A stretch of 64,000 bases of DNA from Verminephrobacter eiseniae EF01-2. Lineage in GTDB: Bacteria > Pseudomonadota > Gammaproteobacteria > Burkholderiales > Burkholderiaceae_C. Under the pieces are notes generated by a model, which ran no database searches, was not told the DNA's origin, and saw only the letters and a program-made list of their open reading frames with translations. The position numbers and the translations under genes are program-made. This document shows, piece by piece, positions 19,213 to 27,416 of this stretch. The stretch's first letter is position 1. Every line of letters begins with the position of its first letter. Where the stretch lies: NCBI RefSeq assembly GCF_000015565.1, contig NC_008786.1, positions 2,666,001 through 2,730,000 of the forward strand. The letters run 5' to 3'.

Positions 19213-19392
19213 GGCGCCCGACACCCAAGGAACACCGCCCCGAACGATGAAGGGTTCCGCACCAGGCGCCCAGCAGGCCGTGCGGAGCAGGGCAGGGGGT
19301 CGAGACGGCGCCCTCGCTGACCCGTTGGTCATTGCCGATGACCGGTGAAGGCGGCTTCTACAACGAACAAGCCTTGGCACAAGGAGCTTGCG

Positions 19393-19932
19393 ATGCGTCT
19401 GACAACCAAAGGCCGTTTTGCGGTCACCGCGATGATTGACTTGGCCTTGCGCCAGAACACAGGGCCTGTCACATTGGCGGCCATCAGCCAGCGCCAGCAA
19501 ATTTCGCTGTCGTATCTGGAGCAGCTCTTTGGCAAACTGCGGCGCAACGGCATCGTCGAATCCGTCCGTGGCCCCGGTGGCGGCTACACGCTGGCGCGCA
19601 GGGCGGACGACACCACGGTGGCAGACATCATCGTGTCGGTGGATGAGCCCATGGATGCCACGCAATGTGGCGGCAAGGAAAACTGCCTGGGCGAAGCCGG
19701 CCGTTGCATGACGCACGAGCTGTGGACAGCGCTGAACCAGCACATGAAAGAGTTCCTGGAGGCGGTGACGCTGCAGCAACTGGTGGACGAGCAGTTCGCC
19801 AAGGGCTTTCGAATCGAAGACAAGCCGCCGGTGCGCCGCGCGATCTCGACCACCCCGGTGGTCAAACCCATCCGGGTCAACGCCCCCAACTCGGTGTTCG
19901 CGTTGGGCAGCAAGGCTTTTGCGAAATCCTGA
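19393..19932 (+). CDS. iscR: IscR, Fe-S cluster-sensing Rrf2-family regulator
   Basis: 179 residues starting [19 protein letters not shown], with AAGGAG 6 bases upstream of the ATG. An N-terminal winged helix ([30 protein letters not shown]) precedes the cluster loop with Cys92, Cys98, Cys105 and His108. The third cysteine is one residue further on than in E. coli (92, 98, 104, His107). IscR represses its own operon when cluster-loaded. It is the first gene of iscRSUA-hscBA-fdx. The C-terminal tail after residue 135 is longer than in E. coli and probably disordered. Confidence 0.95.
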   Translation: MRLTTKGRFAVTAMIDLALRQNTGPVTLAAISQRQQISLSYLEQLFGKLRRNGIVESVRGPGGGYTLARRADDTTVADIIVSVDEPMDATQCGGKENCLGEAGRCMTHELWTALNQHMKEFLEAVTLQQLVDEQFAKGFRIEDKPPVRRAISTTPVVKPIRVNAPNSVFALGSKAFAKS

Positions 19933-20017
19933 AAACCTGCCCTCCCGTCCTTCCCGCCCCTGCCGATTTGCCAGCCAGCAACCGCCTCAGAAACCACTTG
20001 TGCCGAGCGAGCCAGCC

Positions 20018-21238
20018 ATGGACATGACCCCGCATTTCCCCATTTACCTCGACTACGGTGCCACGACCCCGGTAGACCCCCGCGTGGTCGACGCCATGGT
20101 TCCCTGGTTGCGCGAGCATTTCGGCAACCCGGCGTCGCGCAGTCATGCCTGGGGCTGGGAGGCGGAGGAGGCGGTCGAGCGCGCGCGTGCGCAGGTGGCC
20201 GACCTGATCGGCGCGGACCCGCGCGAGATCGTCTGGACCAGCGGCGCCACCGAGTCGATCAATCTGGCGCTCAAAGGCGCCGCCCAGTTCTACCAAGGCA
20301 AGGGCCGGCATCTGATCACACTCAAGACCGAGCACAAGGCCGTGCTCGACACCCTGCGCGAGCTCGAACGCCAGGGCTTTGAAGCCACGTACCTGGATGT
20401 CCGGGAGGATGGCCTGGTCGACATCGACGCCCTGAAGGCCGCGATCCGCCCCGACACGGTGCTGGCCAGCATCTTGTTCGTGAACAACGAGATCGGCGTG
20501 ATCCAGGACATCCCGGCCATTGGCGCGCTGTGCCGTGACAAGGGCATCTTGCTGCATGTCGATGCGGCCCAGGCCACCGGCCGGGTCGAGATCGACATGC
20601 AGCGGCTGCCCATCGACCTGATGAGCATGACCGCGCACAAGACCTATGGCCCCAAGGGCGTGGGCGCGCTGTACGTGCGGCGCAAACCCCGGGTGCGCCT
20701 GCAAGCGCAGATGCACGGCGGCGGCCATGAGCGCGGCATGCGTTCGGGCACCTTGCCGACGCACCAGATCGTCGGCATGGGCGAAGCCTTTCGCATTGCC
20801 AAGGCCGAAATGCAGGCGGGCAATGCCAAAGCCCGGGCGCTGCAGCAGCGCCTGCTCGATGGTCTCAAGGACATCGAGCAGGTCTACATCAACGGCAGCC
20901 TGGAGCGCCGTGTGCCGCAGAACCTGAACATGAGCTTCAACTTCGTCGAAGGTGAATCGCTCATCATGGGGATCAAGGGCCTGGCCGTTTCCTCGGGCTC
21001 GGCCTGCACCTCCGCCAGCCTGGAGCCCAGCTATGTGCTGCGCGCCCTGGGCCGCAGCGACGAGTTGGCGCACAGCAGCCTGCGCATGACCATAGGCCGT
21101 TTCACCACCGAGGAGGAGATCGATTACGCCATCTGCGCAATCCGCGAGAACGTGGCCCGTCTGCGTGAGCTCAGCCCCTTGTGGGAGATGTACAAGGACG
21201 GCGTGGATCTGAGCACCATCCAATGGGCTGCGCACTGA
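20018..21238 (+). CDS. iscS: Cysteine desulfurase IscS
   Basis: 406 residues, housekeeping group I type. [15 protein letters not shown] is at the N-terminus, the PLP lysine is in [17 protein letters not shown], and the active-site cysteine is in the mobile loop [21 protein letters not shown]. It converts cysteine to alanine and hands persulfide to IscU, and also supplies sulfur for tRNA thiolation. Starts at 20018 (ATG) or at an ATG two codons later are both plausible. It follows iscR by 85 bp and precedes iscU by 38 bp. Confidence 0.96.
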   Translation: MDMTPHFPIYLDYGATTPVDPRVVDAMVPWLREHFGNPASRSHAWGWEAEEAVERARAQVADLIGADPREIVWTSGATESINLALKGAAQFYQGKGRHLITLKTEHKAVLDTLRELERQGFEATYLDVREDGLVDIDALKAAIRPDTVLASILFVNNEIGVIQDIPAIGALCRDKGILLHVDAAQATGRVEIDMQRLPIDLMSMTAHKTYGPKGVGALYVRRKPRVRLQAQMHGGGHERGMRSGTLPTHQIVGMGEAFRIAKAEMQAGNAKARALQQRLLDGLKDIEQVYINGSLERRVPQNLNMSFNFVEGESLIMGIKGLAVSSGSACTSASLEPSYVLRALGRSDELAHSSLRMTIGRFTTEEEIDYAICAIRENVARLRELSPLWEMYKDGVDLSTIQWAAH

Positions 21239-21276
21239 GCTCCTGAAATTTCCGGGAATTTGAAGAGGTACATATC

Positions 21277-21678
21277 ATGGCTTATTCCGAAAAAGTGGTT
21301 GACCATTACGAAAACCCCCGCAATGTCGGTTCGTTCGACAAGGGCGACGACTCGGTGGGCACCGGCATGGTGGGCGCGCCGGCTTGCGGCGACGTGATGA
21401 AGTTGCAGATCAAGGTGAACCCGCAGACCGGCGTGATCGAAGATGCGCGCTTCAAGACCTATGGCTGCGGCTCGGCGATCGCGTCGTCGTCGCTGGTGAC
21501 CGAATGGGTCAAGGGCAAGACGCTCGATGAAGCGGCGGCCGTCAAGAACAGCGAGATTGCCCAGGAACTGGCCCTGCCGCCGGTCAAGATCCACTGCTCG
21601 ATCCTGGCCGAAGACGCAATCAAGGCCGCCGTGCTCGACTACAAGACCAAGCGCATGGCCGCAGCCGCGGTGGCTTGA
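21277..21678 (+). CDS. iscU: Fe-S cluster assembly scaffold IscU
   Basis: 133 residues. The three cluster-ligand cysteines are in GAPACGDVMK, TYGCGSAIASSS and KIHCSILAEDA, with the Asp following the first cysteine. LPPVK, the motif recognised by the HscA chaperone, is just before the third cysteine. IscU receives sulfur from IscS and releases clusters with HscA/HscB, all encoded here. Confidence 0.97.
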   Translation: MAYSEKVVDHYENPRNVGSFDKGDDSVGTGMVGAPACGDVMKLQIKVNPQTGVIEDARFKTYGCGSAIASSSLVTEWVKGKTLDEAAAVKNSEIAQELALPPVKIHCSILAEDAIKAAVLDYKTKRMAAAAVA

Positions 21679-21687
21679 TTGAGCGCC

Positions 21688-22011
21688 ATGGCCATCACGC
21701 TGACACAAGCCGCGGCCCGGCATGTAAGCCGCTACCTTGCCCGGCGCGGCAAAGGGCTGGGGGTGCGCCTGGGGGTCAGAACCACCGGGTGTTCGGGGCT
21801 GGCTTACAAACTGGAGTATGTCGATGACGCCGCACCTGAAGACATCGTGTTCGAACACCATGGCGTCAAGGTGTTGATCGATCCCAAGAGCCTGGCTTAC
21901 ATCGACGGCACCGAACTGGACTTCGTGCGCGAGGGCCTCAATGAAGGCTTCAAATTCAACAATCCCAACGAGCGTGACCGCTGTGGTTGTGGCGAGAGCT
22001 TTCGCGTTTGA
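21688..22011 (+). CDS. iscA: Fe-S cluster assembly protein IscA
   Basis: 107 residues, an A-type carrier with its three conserved cysteines: one in [16 protein letters not shown] and two in the C-terminal CGCGESF. The ATG at 21688 is preferred; a TTG directly after the iscU stop is in frame three codons earlier. It carries clusters to apo-targets. A strong terminator-like hairpin follows before hscB. Confidence 0.95.
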   Translation: MAITLTQAAARHVSRYLARRGKGLGVRLGVRTTGCSGLAYKLEYVDDAAPEDIVFEHHGVKVLIDPKSLAYIDGTELDFVREGLNEGFKFNNPNERDRCGCGESFRV

Positions 22012-22077
22012 GTGCCCGGGTCACGCCCCAAGTCTTGCTGGTGTAGCTTGCCGTCGCGGCGCCAGGCGTTCGTCGAC

Positions 22078-22109
22078 CCGCCAATGCGCTGCGCGCTGGC
22101 GGTTTTTTT
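22078..22109 (+). terminator. Rho-independent terminator-like hairpin between iscA and hscB
   Basis: CCGCCA pairs with TGGCGG around an inner GCGC-TGC-GCGC hairpin, followed directly by seven T residues. It faces the operon direction, so it should end or attenuate transcripts after iscRSUA and lower hscBA-fdx expression. Confidence 0.75.
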
Positions 22110-22138
22110 GTGCAGCAGCGCCAACGGATCCGGTGTGC

Positions 22139-22675
22139 ATGAACCTGCTATCTGACGACTTCGAACTCTTTGGCCTGGAGCGCCGGTTTGCGCAGCAGCG
22201 CAGCGCCATCGATGCGCGCTGGAAAGCGCTGCAGCGCCAGGCGCATCCGGACCAATTCGCGGCCCAGGGAACTGCGGCGCAGCGCGTGGCGTTGCAGTGG
22301 TCGGTGCGTATCAACGAAGCCTACCAGCGCCTGAAGGACCCGCTGCGCCGTGCCGCCTATCTGTGCCAACTGCATGGCGCGCCCATCGGCGCCGAGGACG
22401 ATACGGCCATGCCGGTGGCGTTCCTGATGCAGCAAATGGACTGGCGTGAGGCGCTCGAACAGGCGCAGGCCGCTGATGCGCCGGCGGCACTGACTGCGCT
22501 CGATGCGCTGGACGAAGAAGTGGGCCAGGCCCGTCATGCGGCGCTGGCCGAGTGCGAGCGCTTGATCGACCAGCAGCAGGACTACGCAGGCGCAGCCCGC
22601 CAGGTCAGAGCCCTGATGTTCATTGCGCGCATGGCGGACAGCATCGGGCAGCAGCGCGAGCAAGCGGGACAATAG
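22139..22675 (+). CDS. hscB: Co-chaperone HscB (Hsc20)
   Basis: 178 residues. An N-terminal J-domain contains the HPD tripeptide (QAHPDQF), followed by a C-terminal helical domain that binds IscU (LMQQMDWREALEQA). HscB delivers IscU to HscA and stimulates its ATPase. The ATG at 22139 begins MNLLSDDFELFGLERRF, the usual Hsc20 opening. It starts 30 bp beyond the terminator-like hairpin, so it depends on read-through or its own promoter. Confidence 0.95.
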   Translation: MNLLSDDFELFGLERRFAQQRSAIDARWKALQRQAHPDQFAAQGTAAQRVALQWSVRINEAYQRLKDPLRRAAYLCQLHGAPIGAEDDTAMPVAFLMQQMDWREALEQAQAADAPAALTALDALDEEVGQARHAALAECERLIDQQQDYAGAARQVRALMFIARMADSIGQQREQAGQ

Positions 22676-22762
22676 CGCGCACCGCCTCACCGACACCCGC
22701 CGAATGATCGGGACCGGTCTGCGACGGCCGAGACCTCACCACGCCGAACTCCCCCTATCTCC

Positions 22763-24631
22763 ATGGCCCTTTTGCAGATCTCCGAACCCGGGCAATCGCC
22801 CCATCCGCACCAGCGGCGCATCGCCGTCGGCATCGACCTGGGCACCACCCATTCCCTGGTGGCCGCCGTGCGCAACGGCGTGTCCGAATGCCTGCCGGAC
22901 GCGCAAGGCAGGGTGCTGCTGCCCTCGGTGGTGCGCTACCTTGACCAAGGCGGGCGCCAGATCGGCCATGAGGCCGTGGCCGCACAGGTTTGGGACGCGC
23001 GCAACACCATTGCGTCGGTCAAACGCTTCATGGGGCGCAGCCTGAAAGATGTGGCGCGGGCGGGCCAACTGCCTTATGACTTTGTGCCCGACGCCGCAGC
23101 GCAGGGCATGCTCAGCCTGGCCACGGTGGCGGGCAACAAGTCGCCGGTCGAGGTCAGCGCCGAGATTCTGGCCGCCCTGCGCCAGCGTGCCGAAGACAGC
23201 TTCAACGCCGATTTGTACGGCGCAGTCATCACCGTGCCGGCCTACTTTGACGATGCCCAGCGCCAAGCCACCAAAGATGCCGCCAGACTCGCCGGCATCC
23301 CCCTGCTGCGCCTGATCAACGAGCCTACGGCTGCGGCCATCGCTTACGGGCTGGACAACGCCAGCGAGGGCATTTATGCCGTCTACGACCTGGGCGGCGG
23401 AACCTTCGACATCTCCATCCTGCGCCTGGCGCAAGGCGTGTTCGAGGTGATTGCCACCGGCGGTGACTCAGCCCTGGGCGGCGACGACTACGACGCTGCG
23501 CTGGTCGATTGGGTGCTGCAGCAGGCGCGCCGACAGGCCAGCACGCCAGCCGACAGGGCCGCGCTGCGCATCGCGGCACGGGCCTGCAAGCAAGCCTTGA
23601 GCGCTACTGATATCGCAGCATTCAGCGCCGACATATCCTGCGCCAACGTGCATGTCGATGTCAGACGCGCGGATTTCGAGGCGATCACGGCCGATTTGAC
23701 CGCCCGCTCCATGGCGGCTGTGCGCCGGGCCTTGCGCGACGCGCAACTGACGCGCGACCAAGTGCAGGGCGTGGTGCTGGTCGGGGGTGCCACCCGCATG
23801 CCCCAGGTGCAGCGCGCGGTGGCGCAGTTCTTTGGCCAGCCGCCGCTGACCAACCTGAACCCGGATGAAGTGGTGGCCCTGGGCGCGGCCATACAGGCCC
23901 ATCAGCTGGCGGGCAATGGCGGCAACGCCGCCGAACTGTTGCTGCTCGACGTGATTCCATTGTCGCTGGGCGTGGAAACCATGGGCGGACTGGTCGAGCG
24001 CATCGTCGCGCGCAACGAGCCGATTCCGACCGCGAAGGCGCAAGACTTCACCACCTACAAGGACGGGCAGACGGCCTTGGCGATCCATGTCGTCCAGGGT
24101 GAACGCGACCTGGTGCAAGACTGCCGCAGCCTGGCGCGCTTCGAACTGCGCGGCATCCCCCCGATGGTCGCCGGCGCGGCCCGCATCCGCGTGACCTTTG
24201 CGATCGACGCCGATGGCCTGCTGAGCGTGAGCGCCAAGGAGCAAGGCAGTGGTGCACAGGCGCATATCGACGTGAAACCCTCCTACGGCCTCTCGGACGA
24301 GCAAATCGCGCGCATGTTGCAAGACAGCTTTGCCACGGCCGCACAAGACATGAAAACCCGCGCCCTGGTGGAAGCCCGCGTCGATGCCGAGCGCATGTTG
24401 AGCGCCACGCAAAGCGCATTGGCCGCCGACGGCGAAATGCTCAGCGCCCGGGAACGCGCCGCCATCGAGGCCCTGATGGCGACGCTGAGCGCGCAGCGCG
24501 AGGCCGATGATGCCGCCGTCATCGAGGCCGCCACCGAAGCCCTGGCCCAGGGCACGCAGGCCTTTGCCGCCCGGCGCATGAACCGTGGCATACGGCAAGC
24601 GCTGGCGGGCAGGAACGTGCAAACCCTTTGA
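22763..24631 (+). CDS. hscA: Fe-S assembly chaperone HscA (Hsp70 family)
   Basis: 622 residues. Nucleotide-binding domain motifs [28 protein letters not shown] and [13 protein letters not shown] are intact, followed by the substrate-binding domain and helical lid. Length and the short lid fit HscA rather than DnaK. It binds the LPPVK motif of IscU to promote cluster transfer. It sits between hscB and fdx. Confidence 0.96.
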   Translation: MALLQISEPGQSPHPHQRRIAVGIDLGTTHSLVAAVRNGVSECLPDAQGRVLLPSVVRYLDQGGRQIGHEAVAAQVWDARNTIASVKRFMGRSLKDVARAGQLPYDFVPDAAAQGMLSLATVAGNKSPVEVSAEILAALRQRAEDSFNADLYGAVITVPAYFDDAQRQATKDAARLAGIPLLRLINEPTAAAIAYGLDNASEGIYAVYDLGGGTFDISILRLAQGVFEVIATGGDSALGGDDYDAALVDWVLQQARRQASTPADRAALRIAARACKQALSATDIAAFSADISCANVHVDVRRADFEAITADLTARSMAAVRRALRDAQLTRDQVQGVVLVGGATRMPQVQRAVAQFFGQPPLTNLNPDEVVALGAAIQAHQLAGNGGNAAELLLLDVIPLSLGVETMGGLVERIVARNEPIPTAKAQDFTTYKDGQTALAIHVVQGERDLVQDCRSLARFELRGIPPMVAGAARIRVTFAIDADGLLSVSAKEQGSGAQAHIDVKPSYGLSDEQIARMLQDSFATAAQDMKTRALVEARVDAERMLSATQSALAADGEMLSARERAAIEALMATLSAQREADDAAVIEAATEALAQGTQAFAARRMNRGIRQALAGRNVQTL

Positions 24632-24661
24632 GCGCCCCATCCAAGCAGCCAGCCCATCCCC

Positions 24662-25000
24662 ATGCCCGTCATCAAGATACTTGCCCATCCCGACTACTGC
24701 CCCGCCGGAGCTGAAATCACCGCGCCCGCAGGCACATCGATCTGCGAAGCCCTGCTCGACAACCGGATCCGGATCGAGCATGCCTGCGAGATGAGTTGCG
24801 CCTGCACCACCTGCCATGTGATCGTGCGCCAGGGGCTCGACTCGCTCAATCGGGCCGAAGAAGAGGAAGAAGACCTGCTCGACCGCGCCTGGGGCCTGGA
24901 GCCCCAATCGCGCCTGTCCTGCCAAGCGATCGTCGCGCAGCAGGACCTGGTGCTGGAGATTCCCCGCTACAGCATCAACCACGCAAAGGAAAACCACTGA
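24662..25000 (+). CDS. fdx: [2Fe-2S] ferredoxin of the ISC system
   Basis: 112 residues, adrenodoxin-type. Cluster ligands are Cys42, Cys48, Cys51 and Cys87 (ACEMSCACTTC and RLSCQ), the same numbering as E. coli Fdx, and the extra non-ligand Cys46 conserved in ISC ferredoxins is present too. It supplies electrons for cluster assembly on IscU. The stop codon overlaps the dnaQ start. No iscX gene follows. Confidence 0.95.
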   Translation: MPVIKILAHPDYCPAGAEITAPAGTSICEALLDNRIRIEHACEMSCACTTCHVIVRQGLDSLNRAEEEEEDLLDRAWGLEPQSRLSCQAIVAQQDLVLEIPRYSINHAKENH

Positions 25001-25713
25001 TGCCGCGTCAAATCGTTCTGGACACCGAAACCACGGGCCTGTCGGCCGACAGTGGCGACCGCATCATCGAACTCGGCTGCGTCGAATTGCTCAACCGCAA
25101 GCTCACCGGCAACAACCTGCACCTGTACTTCAACCCGGGCCGGGACAGCCACGAAGATGCGCTGAAGGTCCATGGCATCAGCAATGAGTTCCTGAAAGAC
25201 AAACCCCGGTTTGCCGAACTGGTCGACGACATCCTGCAATACCTGCAAGGGGCCGAACTGATCATCCACAACGCCGCCTTCGATGTCGGCTTTTTGAACA
25301 AGGAACTGGAACTGGCGGGGCACCCGGCGCTTGCCCACTGCGTCGAGCGCGTCACCGACACGCTGGCCATGGCCAAAGAACTGTACCCGGGCAAGCGCAA
25401 CTCGCTCGACGCGCTGTGCGACCGCCTGGGCGTGGACAACTCCGGCCGCACGCTGCACGGCGCCTTGCTCGATGCCGAACTGCTGGCCGATGTGTACATC
25501 CACCTCACGCGCGGGCAAAAGGCCTTGCTGATCGCCGACGAGGCGCAGCCAAGCGCCACTGACCTGCCGCTGCTACCCATCGACTTGCATGCCTTGGTGC
25601 TGCCGGTGCTGCACGCCAATGCGCAGGAGCAGCAAGCGCATGCCGAGGTGCTGGCGCAGATCGACAAGGCCAGCGGGGGCAAAACCATTTGGCGCACGCT
25701 GCCATCGATCTGA
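25000..25713 (+). CDS. dnaQ: DNA polymerase III epsilon subunit (3'-5' proofreading exonuclease)
   Basis: 237 residues, DEDDh exonuclease. ExoI is VLDTETTG (Asp8, Glu10), ExoII is HNAAFDVGFLN and ExoIII is HGALLDAELLADVY with its His. The C-terminal tail would contact the polymerase alpha subunit. Its ATG overlaps the fdx stop (TGATG), so it is translationally coupled to the Fe-S operon, an unusual partner for a replication gene. Confidence 0.94.
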   Translation: MPRQIVLDTETTGLSADSGDRIIELGCVELLNRKLTGNNLHLYFNPGRDSHEDALKVHGISNEFLKDKPRFAELVDDILQYLQGAELIIHNAAFDVGFLNKELELAGHPALAHCVERVTDTLAMAKELYPGKRNSLDALCDRLGVDNSGRTLHGALLDAELLADVYIHLTRGQKALLIADEAQPSATDLPLLPIDLHALVLPVLHANAQEQQAHAEVLAQIDKASGGKTIWRTLPSI

Positions 25714-25733
25714 AAAGGCCGAAAAAGCTGTGC

Positions 25734-25739
25734 GATAAT
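25734..25739 (+). promoter_or_regulatory. Possible -10 element of the tRNA-Val promoter
   Basis: GATAAT is followed by a GC-rich discriminator (GCGCCGC), the pattern of stringently controlled stable-RNA promoters, 33 bp before the tRNA. No strong -35 hexamer is visible. Confidence 0.4.
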
Positions 25740-25772
25740 GCGCCGCTGTCACGGCGAGCGCCGGTGCACAGA

Positions 25773-25847
25773 GGGTGATTAGCTCAGCGGTAGAGCACTG
25801 CCTTCACACGGCAGGGGTCACATGTTCGATCCATGTATCACCCACCA
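25773..25847 (+). tRNA. tRNA-Val (anticodon CAC)
   Basis: Seventy-five nucleotides with the 3' CCA encoded. The acceptor stem pairs GGGTGAT with ATCACCC. The D arm has TAGCTCAGCGGTAGAGC, the anticodon stem CTGCC/GGCAG encloses TTCACAC (anticodon CAC, reading GUG), and the T loop is GTTCGATCC. It is intact and forms the left edge of the less GC-rich formate block. Confidence 0.95.
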
Positions 25848-26315
25848 TTTCAGCCTGCATGCCACGGAAACTGACGACCAGACTACGCACGCCAGGCCCG
25901 CCGCGAAATCTTTGTGCCCATGGCCGACCTGCCGAAAATCTACGCCGACAAGGCGCCTGCATTCGTGGCCCGGCCGTGCCCCACGCCACGCCACGCGGGG
26001 TGTTCGTACTTGCAACCCGGCCGGCGCGCATCGCGATCTGCGCGAGTGCCCGGCGGAGCAACTGCGCGTCAGACTTGGCACTTACTCCAGCGAGCCACCA
26101 CTGGCGTGATGGCGGAAGGCTTTTCGCGCCGCATGGAACTGCGCCAAGTCAGGCCCATCATCGTCATCGGTCTCAGGCACTACAACGTCGACGGGGTCAG
26201 GGAAACAATTCCCCCACAGCCAAAATGATGCTTTTGAGCGATGCCATCGAATGGAAGGCGTCAACGAAGCGCAGGTTCACTGGGGGCCGGGATTGCAAGT
26301 TCGGCGGCAGTTCCG
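25848..26315. other. Intergenic region downstream of tRNA-Val, no recognised gene
   Basis: Open frames on both strands are short, have no recognisable domain and no credible ribosome binding site. A minus-strand frame around 26090-26230 encodes an acidic VPETDDDDGPDLAQF stretch I cannot identify. Possibly decayed coding DNA. Confidence 0.4.
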
Positions 26316-26555
26316 CTACCTTGTCACAGTCTCAATCAAGGCGCGGTGCTCAAGCACTGCTGCCAACACAATAGGCTTGATGTCTTCGTGGGGAGTGCCA
26401 TCCACATAAGCCAAAAACGCTTTGCGCATGCGGGGATCCCAAAATTTCTTGATGTGTTTGGCAATGCCCGCCAACGCTTCAGCACGGTCGGGCATGCTCT
26501 CAAAAAAGGCGCCAATCTGGTTAGCCATTCGAACCAATGAATCGTCGTGTGTCAT
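26316..26555 (-). CDS. fdsD: Formate dehydrogenase delta subunit FdsD
   Basis: 79 residues, matching the small FdsD subunit of the NAD-dependent molybdenum formate dehydrogenase (LVRMANQIGAFFESMPDRAEALAGIAKHIKKFWDPRMRKAFLAY). It has no cofactor motifs and is needed for assembly or stability of FdsGBA. It is the last gene of fdsGBACD and its start overlaps the fdhD stop by 4 bp. Confidence 0.92.
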   Translation of the reverse strand: MTHDDSLVRMANQIGAFFESMPDRAEALAGIAKHIKKFWDPRMRKAFLAYVDGTPHEDIKPIVLAAVLEHRALIETVTR

Positions 26556-27403
26556 GAGGCATCCAGTGATAGTCGGTGCGGGACGCTGTAAATCGAGAAA
26601 TCCGTGCCACGGGCAAAACCCAACAGCGTCAAGCCCGCGCTTTGCGCAACATCCACGGCCAGACCCGTTACGCCAGAGACGGCGACCAGCAAGGCGATGC
26701 CTGCAGTGGCGGTTTTTTGCACCATCTCGTAGCTTGCACGGCTGGTGATGATGACAAAACCGCTACCGGCATCCAGGCTGGAGCGCAGTAGCGCACCCAC
26801 CAATTTGTCCAATGCGTTATGGCGGCCCACATCTTCCCTGATCAATTCGATATTTCCGTCCGCCGTACACCACGCCGCAGCATGGGTTGCTCCGGTCACG
26901 GTCAACAACAATTGATGAGCACGCAGATTTGCTGCAGCCCGCAACACTGCCTTTGTGTCGAAACAAAGGGTGCTCGTCAACGGCTCGAGTGGTCGAATGA
27001 CCTGTGCCAGACTCTCGGTTCCGCATAATCCGCAACCGGTGCGACCAGTCAGGTTGCGGCGCTTCTCTTTGAGTCGGGCAAAGCATGGTCCGGCAATGGT
27101 GAGGCTCACCGTGCAGCCCTGTGCATTTGAAGTCCATTCACAGTCATGTATCTCTGAGGCTGTGTTCACGATACATTCGGTGATGGCAAACCCGTATGCA
27201 AAATCCTCCAGATCGGCCGGCGTGGCCATCATCACGGCATGCGCGATGCCGTTGAACTCCAGCGCCACCGGCACCTCTTCTGCCACACAGTCTTGCACGA
27301 TGGAGCGGATCTCGGAATGAACCCTGCTGATTTCCAACTCCCTATAGGCTCTGGATTCCGGCAGGCGTGTCACCGACATGTCCATGGCGTCCGTAACCCC
27401 CAT
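26552..27403 (-). CDS. fdhD: FdhD/FdsC, sulfurtransferase needed to activate formate dehydrogenase
   Basis: 283 residues. FdhD-family proteins bind bis-MGD and insert the sulfido ligand on molybdenum using sulfur from IscS, here encoded nearby. The conserved cysteine pair is Cys124 and Cys127 in TGCGLCGTES. EDFAYGFAITECIV and REDVGRHNALDKLVG are the other family blocks. In Cupriavidus-type operons this gene is called fdsC. It lies between fdsA (13 bp gap) and fdsD (4 bp overlap). Confidence 0.93.
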   Translation of the reverse strand: MGVTDAMDMSVTRLPESRAYRELEISRVHSEIRSIVQDCVAEEVPVALEFNGIAHAVMMATPADLEDFAYGFAITECIVNTASEIHDCEWTSNAQGCTVSLTIAGPCFARLKEKRRNLTGRTGCGLCGTESLAQVIRPLEPLTSTLCFDTKAVLRAAANLRAHQLLLTVTGATHAAAWCTADGNIELIREDVGRHNALDKLVGALLRSSLDAGSGFVIITSRASYEMVQKTATAGIALLVAVSGVTGLAVDVAQSAGLTLLGFARGTDFSIYSVPHRLSLDAS

Positions 27404-27416
27404 CGCGCTACTGTGC

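Noticed and set aside
25914..26228. Possible small gene after tRNA-Val
   Set aside because: No recognised domain, no ribosome binding site and biased composition; left as intergenic.
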